A stretch of DNA of 10,538 bases from Larix sibirica (Eukaryota > Streptophyta > Pinopsida > Pinales > Pinaceae). Below the pieces are notes generated by a model. That model was not told the origin of the DNA. It saw only the letters and a program-made list of their open reading frames with translations, and ran no database searches. Location of the stretch: the NCBI GenBank assembly GCA_004151065.3, contig NWUY0300026103.1:14154-24691 (forward strand), in the 5' to 3' direction. The position numbers and the translations under genes are program-made. Shown here piece after piece: positions 1-6,049 of the stretch (positions are counted from its first letter, which is position 1; each line of letters begins with the position of its first letter).

Positions 1-473
1 GAGTACATTATTTTTTACTTTATAAGTACATTCACCAGATTATATTCAAAAACAATTTATGTATTCAAAAGTATGATGGAGCGATGGTGGAGGTATGTCC
101 AGGTTGGGGAATGTTTACGGCAGGTTCTCCCTATTTGATAGCTTGTGATCTATCTAGTTTGTTGTACCCTGGTTGTTTGTGGCCATTGTGCTCGTTCGTC
201 CTATGCCCTAACTGTTGACCTTTGTTTTACTTCATGTTTCCGGTGGACAGACCTTGGGCCTGGAGTCAAGCTTGTTTATTTCTAAGACAAGCCCAGTACC
301 AGCCGGGATAATCTAGTGGGAAGTTCTTCTTTTTTTTCTTATAAAAATCCGAGGCCTATCACACCATGCCTTTTTTTATCCTTTAATCTAGTTTTTTAGG
401 GATTTCTGGAGGCATTTTCGGGGTTTGTTCTGGCTTTTACTGTGACTCTTCTGTCCTCGATTTTTTGTGTTTG
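1..473 (+). other. Probable LINE 5' leader and upstream flank, no gene
   Basis: This stretch precedes the LINE ORF1 frame and has no long open frame of its own. From about 80 onward it is less AT-rich than most of the window and has several T-rich pyrimidine runs (for example 328-338 and 370-378), which fits the untranslated leader of a plant LINE. The first 80 or so bases are AT-rich and may be the older flank. A TATAAAAAT motif at 340-348 lies about 130 bases before the ORF1 ATG, but LINE promoters are usually internal and TATA-less, so it may be chance. No target-site duplication or exact 5' end could be found. The leader assignment is inference from position and composition. Confidence 0.4.
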
Positions 474-845
474 ATGGGAGCTGACGGTATGACCTCTACG
501 GACCCTGGGGGTTTATCTTCGAAAGGGGGTTCTCGGTTGTCCTCTTATAGGAAAAACCTTTTTGTGACGGTGGAGATTGATCCCTTACCGATTTCCTAGG
601 GTTTCAGTAGTCCTCGGGATGTGACTAGGGCTTCCCCTTGGAGGAAGGGTTCGCCGACAAACCCTAGCTGGTTGGACAGTGTTGTGGAGAATATTTCGAA
701 TCAGGTGAAGGGTCCGAATGGTGTTTATTTTAAAAAATCTAAGAAAGGCCGACCCCTTTGTGTACTGGGTGAGGACGTTATGTTTGATATGGTCTCTGCT
801 TTGAGCAAGCAGGCTCTCATAGGGAAATTTGAGTATCTTAAACCC
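474..845 (+). pseudogene. Truncated LINE ORF1 (DUF4283-like N-terminal part)
   Basis: ORF1 of plant L1-type LINEs encodes an RNA-binding gag-like protein; its N-terminal domain is the family called DUF4283. The frame opens at ATG 474 (second in-frame ATG at 489) and runs about 124 codons. It starts with a Ser/Gly-rich leader, has one in-frame TAG at 597-599, and continues with a block rich in basic residues (GVYFKKSKKGRPLCVLGEDV). It ends with ALIGKFEYLKP, which resembles the ALVGKF-type motif of DUF4283 ORF1 proteins. It then meets N846 and the similarity stops at once; the rest of DUF4283, the zinc knuckle and all of ORF2 (endonuclease and reverse transcriptase) are absent. I chose ATG 474 because it gives the longest frame in phase with the recognisable block; an ATG downstream of the stop would lose the leader. 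The family call rests on a short motif recognised by eye. Confidence 0.6.
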
Positions 846-846
846 N
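846..846. other. Ambiguous base N at a sequence-type junction
   Basis: This is the only N in the window. To its left is the open ORF1 frame of the LINE; to its right is a C-run followed by AT-rich DNA unrelated to LINE ORF1. The change of character is abrupt. It could be a true recombination or insertion point, or an assembly join reduced to one ambiguous base. Confidence 0.8.
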
Positions 847-847
847 C

Positions 848-892
848 TAATACTTATTCACCCCCCCTCTTAGTATTAAATAGATTCCAACA
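848..892 (+). mobile_element. Possible 3' terminal fragment of a copia-type LTR
   Basis: The motif TTCACCCCCCCTCTTAGTAT (857-876) followed by ATTCCAACA (884-892) resembles the U5 end of many plant Ty1/copia LTRs, where a C-rich box comes shortly before a terminal CA. In an intact element an initiator-Met primer binding site (TGGTATCAGAG) would follow. Here 893 onward reads AAGTGTGTAAGCC and has no such site, so this is at most a terminal fragment or solo-LTR end. The call is memory-based motif similarity only. Confidence 0.3.
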
Positions 893-1117
893 AAGTGTGT
901 AAGCCTTTTCGTTTAGATAGTTTACACTGATTCCTATGTGTTTGAACTGACTCTTGTGTATTTGATTTGATTAATGTGTGTTAACCAGATTGAGTGTTTC
1001 ATATTTGATTGCATCTTTTATTTTTTATTAAATATTTTCATTAGATAGGATAGCTTAGATTCCACTATTTTTACGTGCATATATAGTGTTTACAACTCAT
1101 AATTCCTACAAAATGGA
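893..1117. other. AT-rich spacer, nothing recognisable
   Basis: This stretch separates the C-rich LTR-like fragment from the protease frame of the gypsy element. It has many TGTGT-type runs and no open frame with recognisable content. The gag gene and 5' LTR expected upstream of a gypsy pol are not here. Confidence 0.5.
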
Positions 1118-1570
1118 TTGATGAATAAATGTATAGATGGATTTATTAGACAAAAAATAAATAACTTGATAGTAGCACTGGTTGGTTGCAGTCATAAGGA
1201 AGAGAAGGAGATCATATTGTTGTTCTGCATCAAAATCCACATGAAATGGATTAAGGTGTATTTCTTGTTTAATCTACGGTCTCAATCCAACTTGATCTCT
1301 ACACAGTTTGTTGAGAAGAATGACCTAGAAACCCACAACCATCCACGACCATACCTAATAAGTTGGGTGAGACAAGTTGTACAATTGAGAGTAAACAAGC
1401 AATACAAATTCAAGTTTTCCATAAACCAAAACTTTTTGAATGAAGTGATAGTAGATGTGATTCCATTAGACTTTTGTGGAGTCATATTGGGAAGAACATA
1501 CTTTTACATGACAGATGCCATATTTAGGAAGAGAGAAAATTATTATAGGATTGTTAAATATGGGAAATGA
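1118..1570 (+). pseudogene. Gypsy aspartic protease domain, catalytic triad lost
   Basis: Retropepsin-like proteases cut the gag-pol polyprotein and need a D-S/T-G triad in each half of the dimer. This open frame of 150 codons contains LVGCSHKEEKE at residues 21-31, a hydrophobic strand at about 46-51, then QSNLIS at 56-61. The last is the segment that normally follows the catalytic triad. In the triad position the residues are N-L-R (codons 1271-1279), so the catalytic Asp is gone, consistent with a GAT to AAT change. The second conserved segment, DVIPLDFCGVILGR, is preserved at about residues 113-126 and matches the hydrophobic strand plus ILG motif of the fold. The start at 1118 is only nominal, because the domain is part of a polyprotein. 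The frame ends at TGA 1568-1570 and the next segment continues in the same phase. Confidence 0.75.
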
Positions 1571-2666
1571 TATGCTATAAATGTGCATAAGGATATAACT
1601 AAACATCCTCTTATCAATCTTCATCAATCTAGGGGAATCATTGACGGTGAAAATAGATTTATCTTGATATTCTTGAGAGAAGAAAAGAAACAAGGAGAAG
1701 GTAGTGAGTTGGATATGAGGGCATCCATGGAAGGATGTAGTGGAAAGCAAGGCCAACAAGTTCAAGAACTGATTGAAGACTACAAGGAAGTATTCCAAGA
1801 ATCTCAAGGGATGACATCCAAATGAGAGGTTGAGGACAAGATTCAATTGTTTCCGTAAGCACAATTTCCAAACATTGGGATGTATAGGTAGCTCATCATT
1901 GAAGTAGACAAAGTGAAGAATAAAATGCAATACTTATTAGATATGGGAGTCATCAATCCTAGCACATCTCCATGTGTTTCACCCATGATCATGGTTCTAA
2001 AGGATGGAAGTTGGAGAATGTACATTGACTACCATGCCAGGAACAAAATCATCGTCAACAATAGATATTCTCTACTAAGGATTGATGACTTATTGAACCA
2101 ACTAAGGAAGTCCAAGGTATTCACTGGGACAGACCTCAAATAAAGTTACCATCATATGAGTTTTAAATCAAAAGACATGTGGAAGACATCATTGAAGACG
2201 AGGCAAGGTTTGTATGAGTGGTTAGTGATGTATTTTGGTTTATGTAATGCACCTGCAAATTTCATGAGATTGATTAACAATTTTATATTCCCATTCATTA
2301 ACTCATTTGTAATAGTGTATTTAGATGATATTATAATATTCATTAATACTTGGCAAGAACACACATCCCATGTGATGCAAGTACTAGAGAACTTGAAATA
2401 AGAACTAGTTGATTGCTAATTTGAATAAATGTGATTTTGAGAAGGATTCCATGATTTGTGTTGGAAACATGATTTTTAGGAGAGAGATGAGGGTAGATAT
2501 GGAAAATATTGAAACCATAAATCAAAGGCCTATCCCCACCAACTTGAAAAAGGTAATAATTTTCATGGGAACAGTTGAAAACCTGAAAAAAAAAATTGAT
2601 TACAAATTTTTCAACAATTGTTGCACCTTGCAAGCAATGACTACCAAGGGGAATAGATTTCACTAG
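1571..2666 (+). pseudogene. Gypsy reverse transcriptase, six in-frame stops or frameshift
   Basis: Reverse transcriptase copies element RNA into DNA in cytoplasmic particles. After a linker (about 1583-1890), the RT fold is read in frame 2. It includes STSPCVSPMIMV (about 1961-1996), WRMYIDY (2012-2032), the first catalytic Asp in FTGTDLK (Asp at 2132-2134), WLVMYFGLCNAPANFMR (2219-2269) and the active-site box VYLDD with YLDD at 2318-2329. Both Asp residues of YLDD are intact. Stops lie at 1823, 1856, 1889, 2141 and 2399. The phase then shifts to frame 3, where ANLNKCDF (from 2415) continues the domain up to TAG 2664. The stop at 2141 falls straight after the first catalytic motif. It is clearly a fossil, but the domain is the best preserved part of the element and fixes it as Ty3/gypsy. 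Confidence 0.9.
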
Positions 2667-3090
2667 GGAAATCCAAAACAAAGAGAATTTGAGGGCCTGA
2701 AGAAGAGGATTAGTAATTATTGAGTATTATACATGCTCAACTAACAATGACCATTTGATTTGGAGAAGGATGCTAGCAGATATGGATTAGGGGTAATGCT
2801 TATGAAAGGAGGAAGACCTATATGTTATCATTCTGAATTGTTTCATGGCGTAGTACATAACTATCCACATATGATAAATAGATCTTTGGGATTGTGAAAA
2901 TGGCGAAGAATTCGAAGCATTATCTCCTTGGAATAGAGATTATCATACAACCTAATATCAACCCCTTCAATACCTACAAAGCCAAAGCAAGATGTCATAA
3001 GTGAGGTATTACAAATGGTTGGGTTTCTTGCAACAGTTCCACCTAGAGAGAAAGTATGACAAAGGAGCTAGGTATAATATTCTCTTGACC
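2667..3090 (+). pseudogene. Gypsy RNase H domain, fragmented over three frames
   Basis: RNase H degrades the RNA strand of the replication hybrid using acidic residues. In frame 3, KDASRYGLGVML (Asp at 2769-2771) followed by GGRPICYHSELF is the first strand pair with its first catalytic Asp. A TGA at 2895 ends this phase. In frame 2, from 2894, KHYLLGIEIII corresponds to the segment before the second catalytic box. There the usual T-D-H is replaced by Q-P-N, so that Asp is lost, and the phase breaks again near 2999. In frame 1, from 3004, RYYKWLGFLQQFH and KYDKGARYNIL form the last part of the domain. A stretch seems to be missing near 2890, where the helix between the two boxes should be longer. 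Phase changes suggest at least two small indels. Confidence 0.75.
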
Positions 3091-3150
3091 ATCACTAAAT
3101 TAGATTCTTGCAGTTGGTGTGATAATGCATCTTGAGCCATTTCCATCAAA

Positions 3151-3649
3151 GGTAATGAATATCACCTCCAAGATGAGCTTGTATACAAATTGGAAAAGTT
3201 GTTCATACCACGGGACATAAGGATTCAATTTATGAGAGAAGTTCACACATCTAGGATTGATGGGTATTTTGTAGTGATCAAGACAATGGAAAATTTGCAA
3301 AAGTATGTGTACTAGAAAAAAAACATAGGCGCAAGTGGAGAGATTTGTTAGATGTTGCATTCTTTATAGCATAAACAAGCCAAGTAAGAAAAATATTGGC
3401 TTGTATATGGTCTTACCAGTACCAAACATTCCTTGGGATATCATCTACATGGAATTCATTGGAGGATTGACCATGTCTTGTAGAAGCAATGACTACTTGT
3501 TTGTCATGGTAGACCACTCCAATAATATCTGTGTTTTCTTTTCATCCAAGAATACAACCTATGGATGAGAGGTGGCTAAGTTATTCTTTGATCATGTTTG
3601 GGTATATTTTGGATTTCCCATATATATCATATATAATTGAAGTAGAAGG
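3151..3649 (+). pseudogene. Gypsy integrase N-terminal half (zinc-binding region and first core strands)
   Basis: Integrase inserts element DNA into the genome; it has an HHCC zinc-binding domain and a D,D(35)E core. Frame 1 (3151-3312) gives YHLQDELVYKLEKLFIP and then REVHTSRIDGYF. The first His (3244-3246) is kept, but the second is Tyr (3265-3267). After TAG 3313 the phase moves to frame 2 (3335-3568). There RCCILYS keeps one Cys (3356-3358) but has Tyr at the second Cys position (3365-3367). LPVPNIPWD and MEFIGGL follow; the latter holds Glu where the first core Asp belongs. TGA 3566 is followed in phase by FFDHVWVYFGFPIYII. The position expected for the second core Asp reads Asn (3635-3637), followed by TGA 3638. 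The TRIM starts at 3650. Confidence 0.8.
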
Positions 3650-3784
3650 TGTTGGAGCACGACTGTCGTTAGACCAAAACCCACAGGCATTAATCTAAGA
3701 TAAAATCGCCAAATTTAAGATCCATGAGAGGTGGTTAACCAATGTCACGAAACTCACGGGGAGCGTCTGACACAAATGCCAACA
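3650..3784 (-). repeat. 3' LTR of the TRIM (135 bp)
   Basis: On the minus strand it starts TGTTGGCATTTGTG and ends GCTCCAACA. Relative to the 5' copy the differences are spread over the whole length and include no indel. This points to slow point mutation after insertion rather than to two unrelated insertions. Confidence 0.85.
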
Positions 3785-3794
3785 ATATCTCCCC
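3785..3794 (-). promoter_or_regulatory. Polypurine tract of the TRIM
   Basis: The minus strand reads GGGGAGATAT immediately before the TGTTGG start of the 3' LTR. This is where second-strand synthesis is primed in LTR elements. It is short and ends in two T's, so it is slightly degraded. Confidence 0.65.
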
Positions 3795-3830
3795 AATGTT
3801 ACCAAGGTGAGTTTTGAAATTGAGACTTGT

Positions 3831-3843
3831 CACTCTAATACCA
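3831..3843 (-). promoter_or_regulatory. Primer binding site of the TRIM (initiator-Met tRNA type)
   Basis: The minus strand reads TGGTATTAGAGTG, two bases inside the 5' LTR. Plant LTR elements primed by initiator methionine tRNA use TGGTATCAGAGC, complementary to the tRNA 3' end. The first 11 positions differ only by T for C at position 7. Position, strand and sequence all agree with the LTR pair. Confidence 0.8.
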
Positions 3844-3845
3844 TT

Positions 3846-3980
3846 TGTTGGAGCATGATTATCCTTAAACCAAAACCCGCAAGCATTAATCTCTGCTACA
3901 ATCTCCAAAGTTAAGATCCATGAGAGGGAGTGAACCCATGTTGCAAAACTCACAGGGAGCACTAGATGCAAATTCCAACA
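3846..3980 (-). repeat. 5' LTR of the TRIM (135 bp)
   Basis: On the minus strand it starts TGTTGGAATTTGCATC and ends GCTCCAACA, and it is followed by AA and the primer binding site. It is the same length as the other copy at 3650-3784. It carries the shared block ATGGATCTTAA (reverse complement of 3914-3924). No TATA box is evident. Confidence 0.85.
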
Positions 3981-3985
3981 ATAGG

Positions 3986-4799
3986 TTCTTGGATAGGTTC
4001 TAGAAAACACTTTGGGAGAGAATGGATACCAAAATAAGGTATTTCATTTCATTTCATTTCATCCTATATCGATAGACAAAATGAAGTTATCAATGAGACG
4101 TTAACGCAACTATTGAGAGGGTATAATGGGAAGCATCTAAAGACATGGGATGAATAGTTGGTGTACATTCATTACTCATGTAATCAAGCACTTTGTTCCT
4201 CCACCAACAAATATCCTTTCGATATTTGTTTTGTCTATTTACATCCTTCACCATTTCACAATGTGTATCGAGAATAAAAGGAAGAAATAAGGCTACAAGG
4301 AGATGAAAATAAGGAAAGCATATTTGTGGAAAAGGTTAAGCAAATGTATCTAAAGATAGAGGAACAACTTGAGAGAAGCCAACAATAGTACATGGCTAGA
4401 CATGAACAACACTGAGGATATCATAAGCTTTGTGTTGGAGATCAGGCGTATCTTCACCTACATGAGGAGAAAATACAAGGAGCGGTGAAGAAACTATATG
4501 TATTGTTTGGCATTGTTGAATAGGTGAATGAGAATTCCTTCAGATTGAGACTCCATCCATATATGAAAATTTGTTCAATGGTGAATGTGGAGTGTTTGAA
4601 TATCTTTGATCCTTCCATGTTGGATGGAGAAGAAGAAAATCAATTTCTCCCCACTGTTGAAGACCTTGCATCACACACACTTGAAAAATTGAGAAAATAT
4701 ATAATTTTGCTGTGTAAGGAACAAGTAACTTGTAGTGGACAAAAATATATTTTCCATATTGTCCTTAAGGGATGGACTCCAAGGAAGGAAAAATACTAA
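3986..4799 (+). pseudogene. Gypsy integrase C-terminal half and GPY/F-like tail
   Basis: The integrase resumes directly after the TRIM: frame 2 gives FLDRF then TAG 4001. Across the ATTTC microsatellite (4041-4060) the phase changes to frame 3. There QNEVINETL keeps the Glu of the D,D(35)E core (4083-4085), followed by LLRGYNGKHLKTWDE and TAG 4155. The frame runs on through stops at 4272, 4386, 4407 and 4521. It includes EKVKQMYLKIEEQLERSQQ and a degraded GPY/F region (KKLYVLFGIVE). An open segment of 91 codons (4524-4799) begins NENSFRLRLHPYMKICSMVN, the usual strand that follows GPY/F in gypsy integrases. The final residues, LKGWTPRKEKY, match the position where chromodomain-type or other tails end in plant elements, but no clear chromodomain aromatic cage is visible. 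In-phase similarity may continue to about 4915. Confidence 0.8.
4041..4060 (+). repeat. (ATTTC)4 microsatellite within integrase
   Basis: Four perfect ATTTC units lie just before the codons for the catalytic Glu region. The integrase phase is frame 2 before and frame 3 after this run. Gain or loss of 5-base units would cause such a shift. Confidence 0.9.
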
Positions 4800-4993
4800 G
4801 AGAGGAACCAGATTGAAAGCAAGTTTCCTTGCCTGTCCTTGGAATATTTTGGGGACCAAAATCCTCCCAATGGAGAGACATGTGATATGAATTGGATCCA
4901 AAAGATCAATTGGATTTAGGGGTAGGCTCAATGACGATTGACACATGCAAGGTTCAAGGTTGTGGATGAGCTAGGAGACAAAATTGATTCCAT

Positions 4994-5001
4994 AAAGGGG
5001 A
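4994..5001 (+). promoter_or_regulatory. Candidate 3' polypurine tract of the gypsy element
   Basis: AAAGGGGA follows the degraded end of pol by about 80-200 bases, where a gypsy PPT is expected. A TG dinucleotide that could open the LTR is at 5013. The 11-base gap between them is longer than usual, so the exact site is uncertain. Confidence 0.4.
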
Positions 5002-5012
5002 CCATGCCATTA

Positions 5013-5560
5013 TGACTAGTGTCCACCATTTCATTAACATAGTACTCTAATGCTAGCATGAGAAATGTAAAAGTTGAAAGAAAATATATTTAATAAAAGA
5101 ATGAAATCTTGTATTTTAAAAACACAAACATGAGATATTATTCCTCAAATGTAATTGAAAGAAAAGAGAAAAGAGGAGGAGCTCAGTGGACATAGGTAAG
5201 CTAAATGGTTGGGGATGCTTGGCCTTCCAACTACTCCCAACTAAGTCATTCTCATATGTACAATTTCCCCATAAAGGAAGAGTAGTTGTTTAGATGAGAG
5301 TGGAATTAAACATTACCCAAATTCTCATGTATAAAAAGAAGATGAACAAGAGAGAAAGAGGGTACTTAATTTGCATTTTACTGATAAATACAGAGGTAAG
5401 ATGAAGTTAATTGAATGTTAGTTTCCCATTTGGGTTTCCAAGGTAAATAGTGTCTCCATGTGCAATGATTTATCTATGTGTGTTGTTATTATATTGTATT
5501 TGTTTCAATATTTGGTTTAATGAATCTTCTTTGTGAATTCAAAGGTTACCAGTTAATGAT
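5013..5560 (+). mobile_element. Probable 3' LTR of the gypsy element (right end unresolved)
   Basis: Downstream of the candidate PPT, TGACTAGTGTCCACC could start an LTR. The stretch is noncoding and AT-rich. It holds a TATAAAAAG box (5330-5338) about 320 bases in, followed by a purine-rich GAAGATGAACAAGAGAGAAA leader-like part. This is the plan of a U3-R-U5. No second copy is in the window, so neither end can be proven; I place the right end only roughly, before 5600. Confidence 0.4.
5330..5338 (+). promoter_or_regulatory. TATA-like box in the putative LTR
   Basis: TATAAAAAG fits the plant TATA consensus. Its place within a putative LTR would make it the former element promoter. No transcript start can be seen from sequence. 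Confidence 0.4.
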
Positions 5561-5641
5561 AAGAGTGAGAAAGAGGGGAATTTTTAATGAATATTATATT
5601 TGTATTGCATTGCTTGGACCTCAATATCTTATAGAGGTTAT

Positions 5642-6049
5642 ATGAGCTTTATTCCTCCCATATTTGGATGTTTCTCTAAGCCTATAAATCAATGGATGTC
5701 ATCTCAGAGTCATTGCACTTATGTAGGAAGTTGCAAAATTGTTTTTTTTTTTAAGTTTTGCAAACTGTTAGCATTTTCATACTTTGTTGGGAAAATTATT
5801 ATTTCTCTAGGTGAATTCCTCTTATTGTTGGGTGCATTCCCTCTACCCAAGTTTGAACGCATCGCCTTATTGAGCATTTTTTGTCTTGGTGTTGGGTATT
5901 CTAGCTTTTTCCAGGGTTGTAGGCATCTCTTAATAGTCAATTTCACTTACCTATGGGTCGCTCCTTTTCATTGTTGGGATTGGGAGGACCACATGTTGCT
6001 CTGGATAATAAAATTCATCTCTCAATGGGTTGTTACCTTTCCTAGCTAG
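5642..6049 (+). CDS. Unrecognised hydrophobic ORF, probably not a gene
   Basis: An open frame with first ATG at 5642 runs 135 codons to TAG 6047-6049; upstream in-phase codons are open back to 5600, but without an ATG. The product is rich in Phe, Leu, Ile, Cys and Trp. Hydrophobic stretches at about residues 37-54 and 55-68 of the ATG-started product (KIVFFFKFCKLLAFSYFVGK, ISLGEFLLLLGAF) would look like membrane segments. I recognise no family. A nine-T run at 5742-5751 lies in it. T-rich strands often produce such hydrophobic frames by chance, and the surroundings are decayed repeats, so noncoding DNA is the likelier reading. The opposite strand has a 75-codon frame, also unrecognised. Confidence 0.15.
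   Translation: MSFIPPIFGCFSKPINQWMSSQSHCTYVGSCKIVFFFKFCKLLAFSYFVGKIIISLGEFLLLLGAFPLPKFERIALLSIFCLGVGYSSFFQGCRHLLIVNFTYLWVAPFHCWDWEDHMLLWIIKFISQWVVTFPS

Larger units (their letters stand above)
3650..3980 (-). mobile_element. TRIM/SMART-type miniature LTR retrotransposon, 331 bp, nested in integrase
   Basis: Read on the minus strand this is a full LTR element in 331 bases. It has a 135-bp 5' LTR (3846-3980), a 2-base gap AA, the primer binding site TGGTATTAGAGTG (3831-3843), a 61-base interior, a purine-rich tract GGGGAGATAT (3785-3794), and a 135-bp 3' LTR (3650-3784). Both LTRs begin TGTTGG and end CCAACA and align along their whole length with no gap. I count about 28 mismatches, or roughly 79% identity. 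It has no coding capacity, so it must have moved using proteins of another element, as TRIMs do. The flanking pentamers are GAAGG (3645-3649) and ATAGG (3981-3985), an imperfect match sharing AGG. Removing the 331 bases plus 5 rejoins the host integrase in frame (336 is divisible by 3). It does not look like the Cassandra family, since no 5S-like block is visible. Confidence 0.85.
1118..5014 (+). mobile_element. Decayed, 5'-truncated Ty3/gypsy retrotransposon (pol relic)
   Basis: The + strand reads, in order, protease, reverse transcriptase, RNase H, integrase zinc-binding region, integrase core and a GPY/F-like C-terminal tail. Integrase after RNase H is the Ty3/gypsy order; copia has integrase before reverse transcriptase. 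Protease and RT lie in one phase (frame 2) from 1118 to about 2401 despite six stops. RT end and RNase H start are in frame 3 (2409-2897). Later parts switch among all three phases. No gag, 5' LTR or primer binding site is visible, so the left end is missing or beyond recognition. A TRIM element interrupts the integrase. Many lesions look like C-to-T or G-to-A changes, as expected from long methylation-driven decay. The family call is firm from the RT motifs; the exact borders are uncertain. Confidence 0.9.

Noticed and set aside
656-668. AAACCCTA telomere-like motif
   Set aside because: A single copy within the LINE ORF1 frame; no array.
1282-2681. Several minus-strand frames opposite the protease and RT
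   Set aside because: They are shadows of the gypsy pol on the + strand and show no domain of their own.
3650-3980. Simple tandem duplication instead of a TRIM
   Set aside because: The 61-base spacer holds a primer site and a purine tract in the correct order and strand, and both copies have TG...CA ends, which a plain duplication would not explain.
3650-3980. Cassandra-type TRIM with 5S RNA sequence
   Set aside because: No 5S-like internal promoter block is visible in the LTRs, and the LTRs are shorter than usual for that family.
3735-4010. Minus-strand open frame of 91 codons in the integrase interval
   Set aside because: It lies almost wholly within the TRIM LTRs and interior, which are noncoding; the frame is a by-product of the element.
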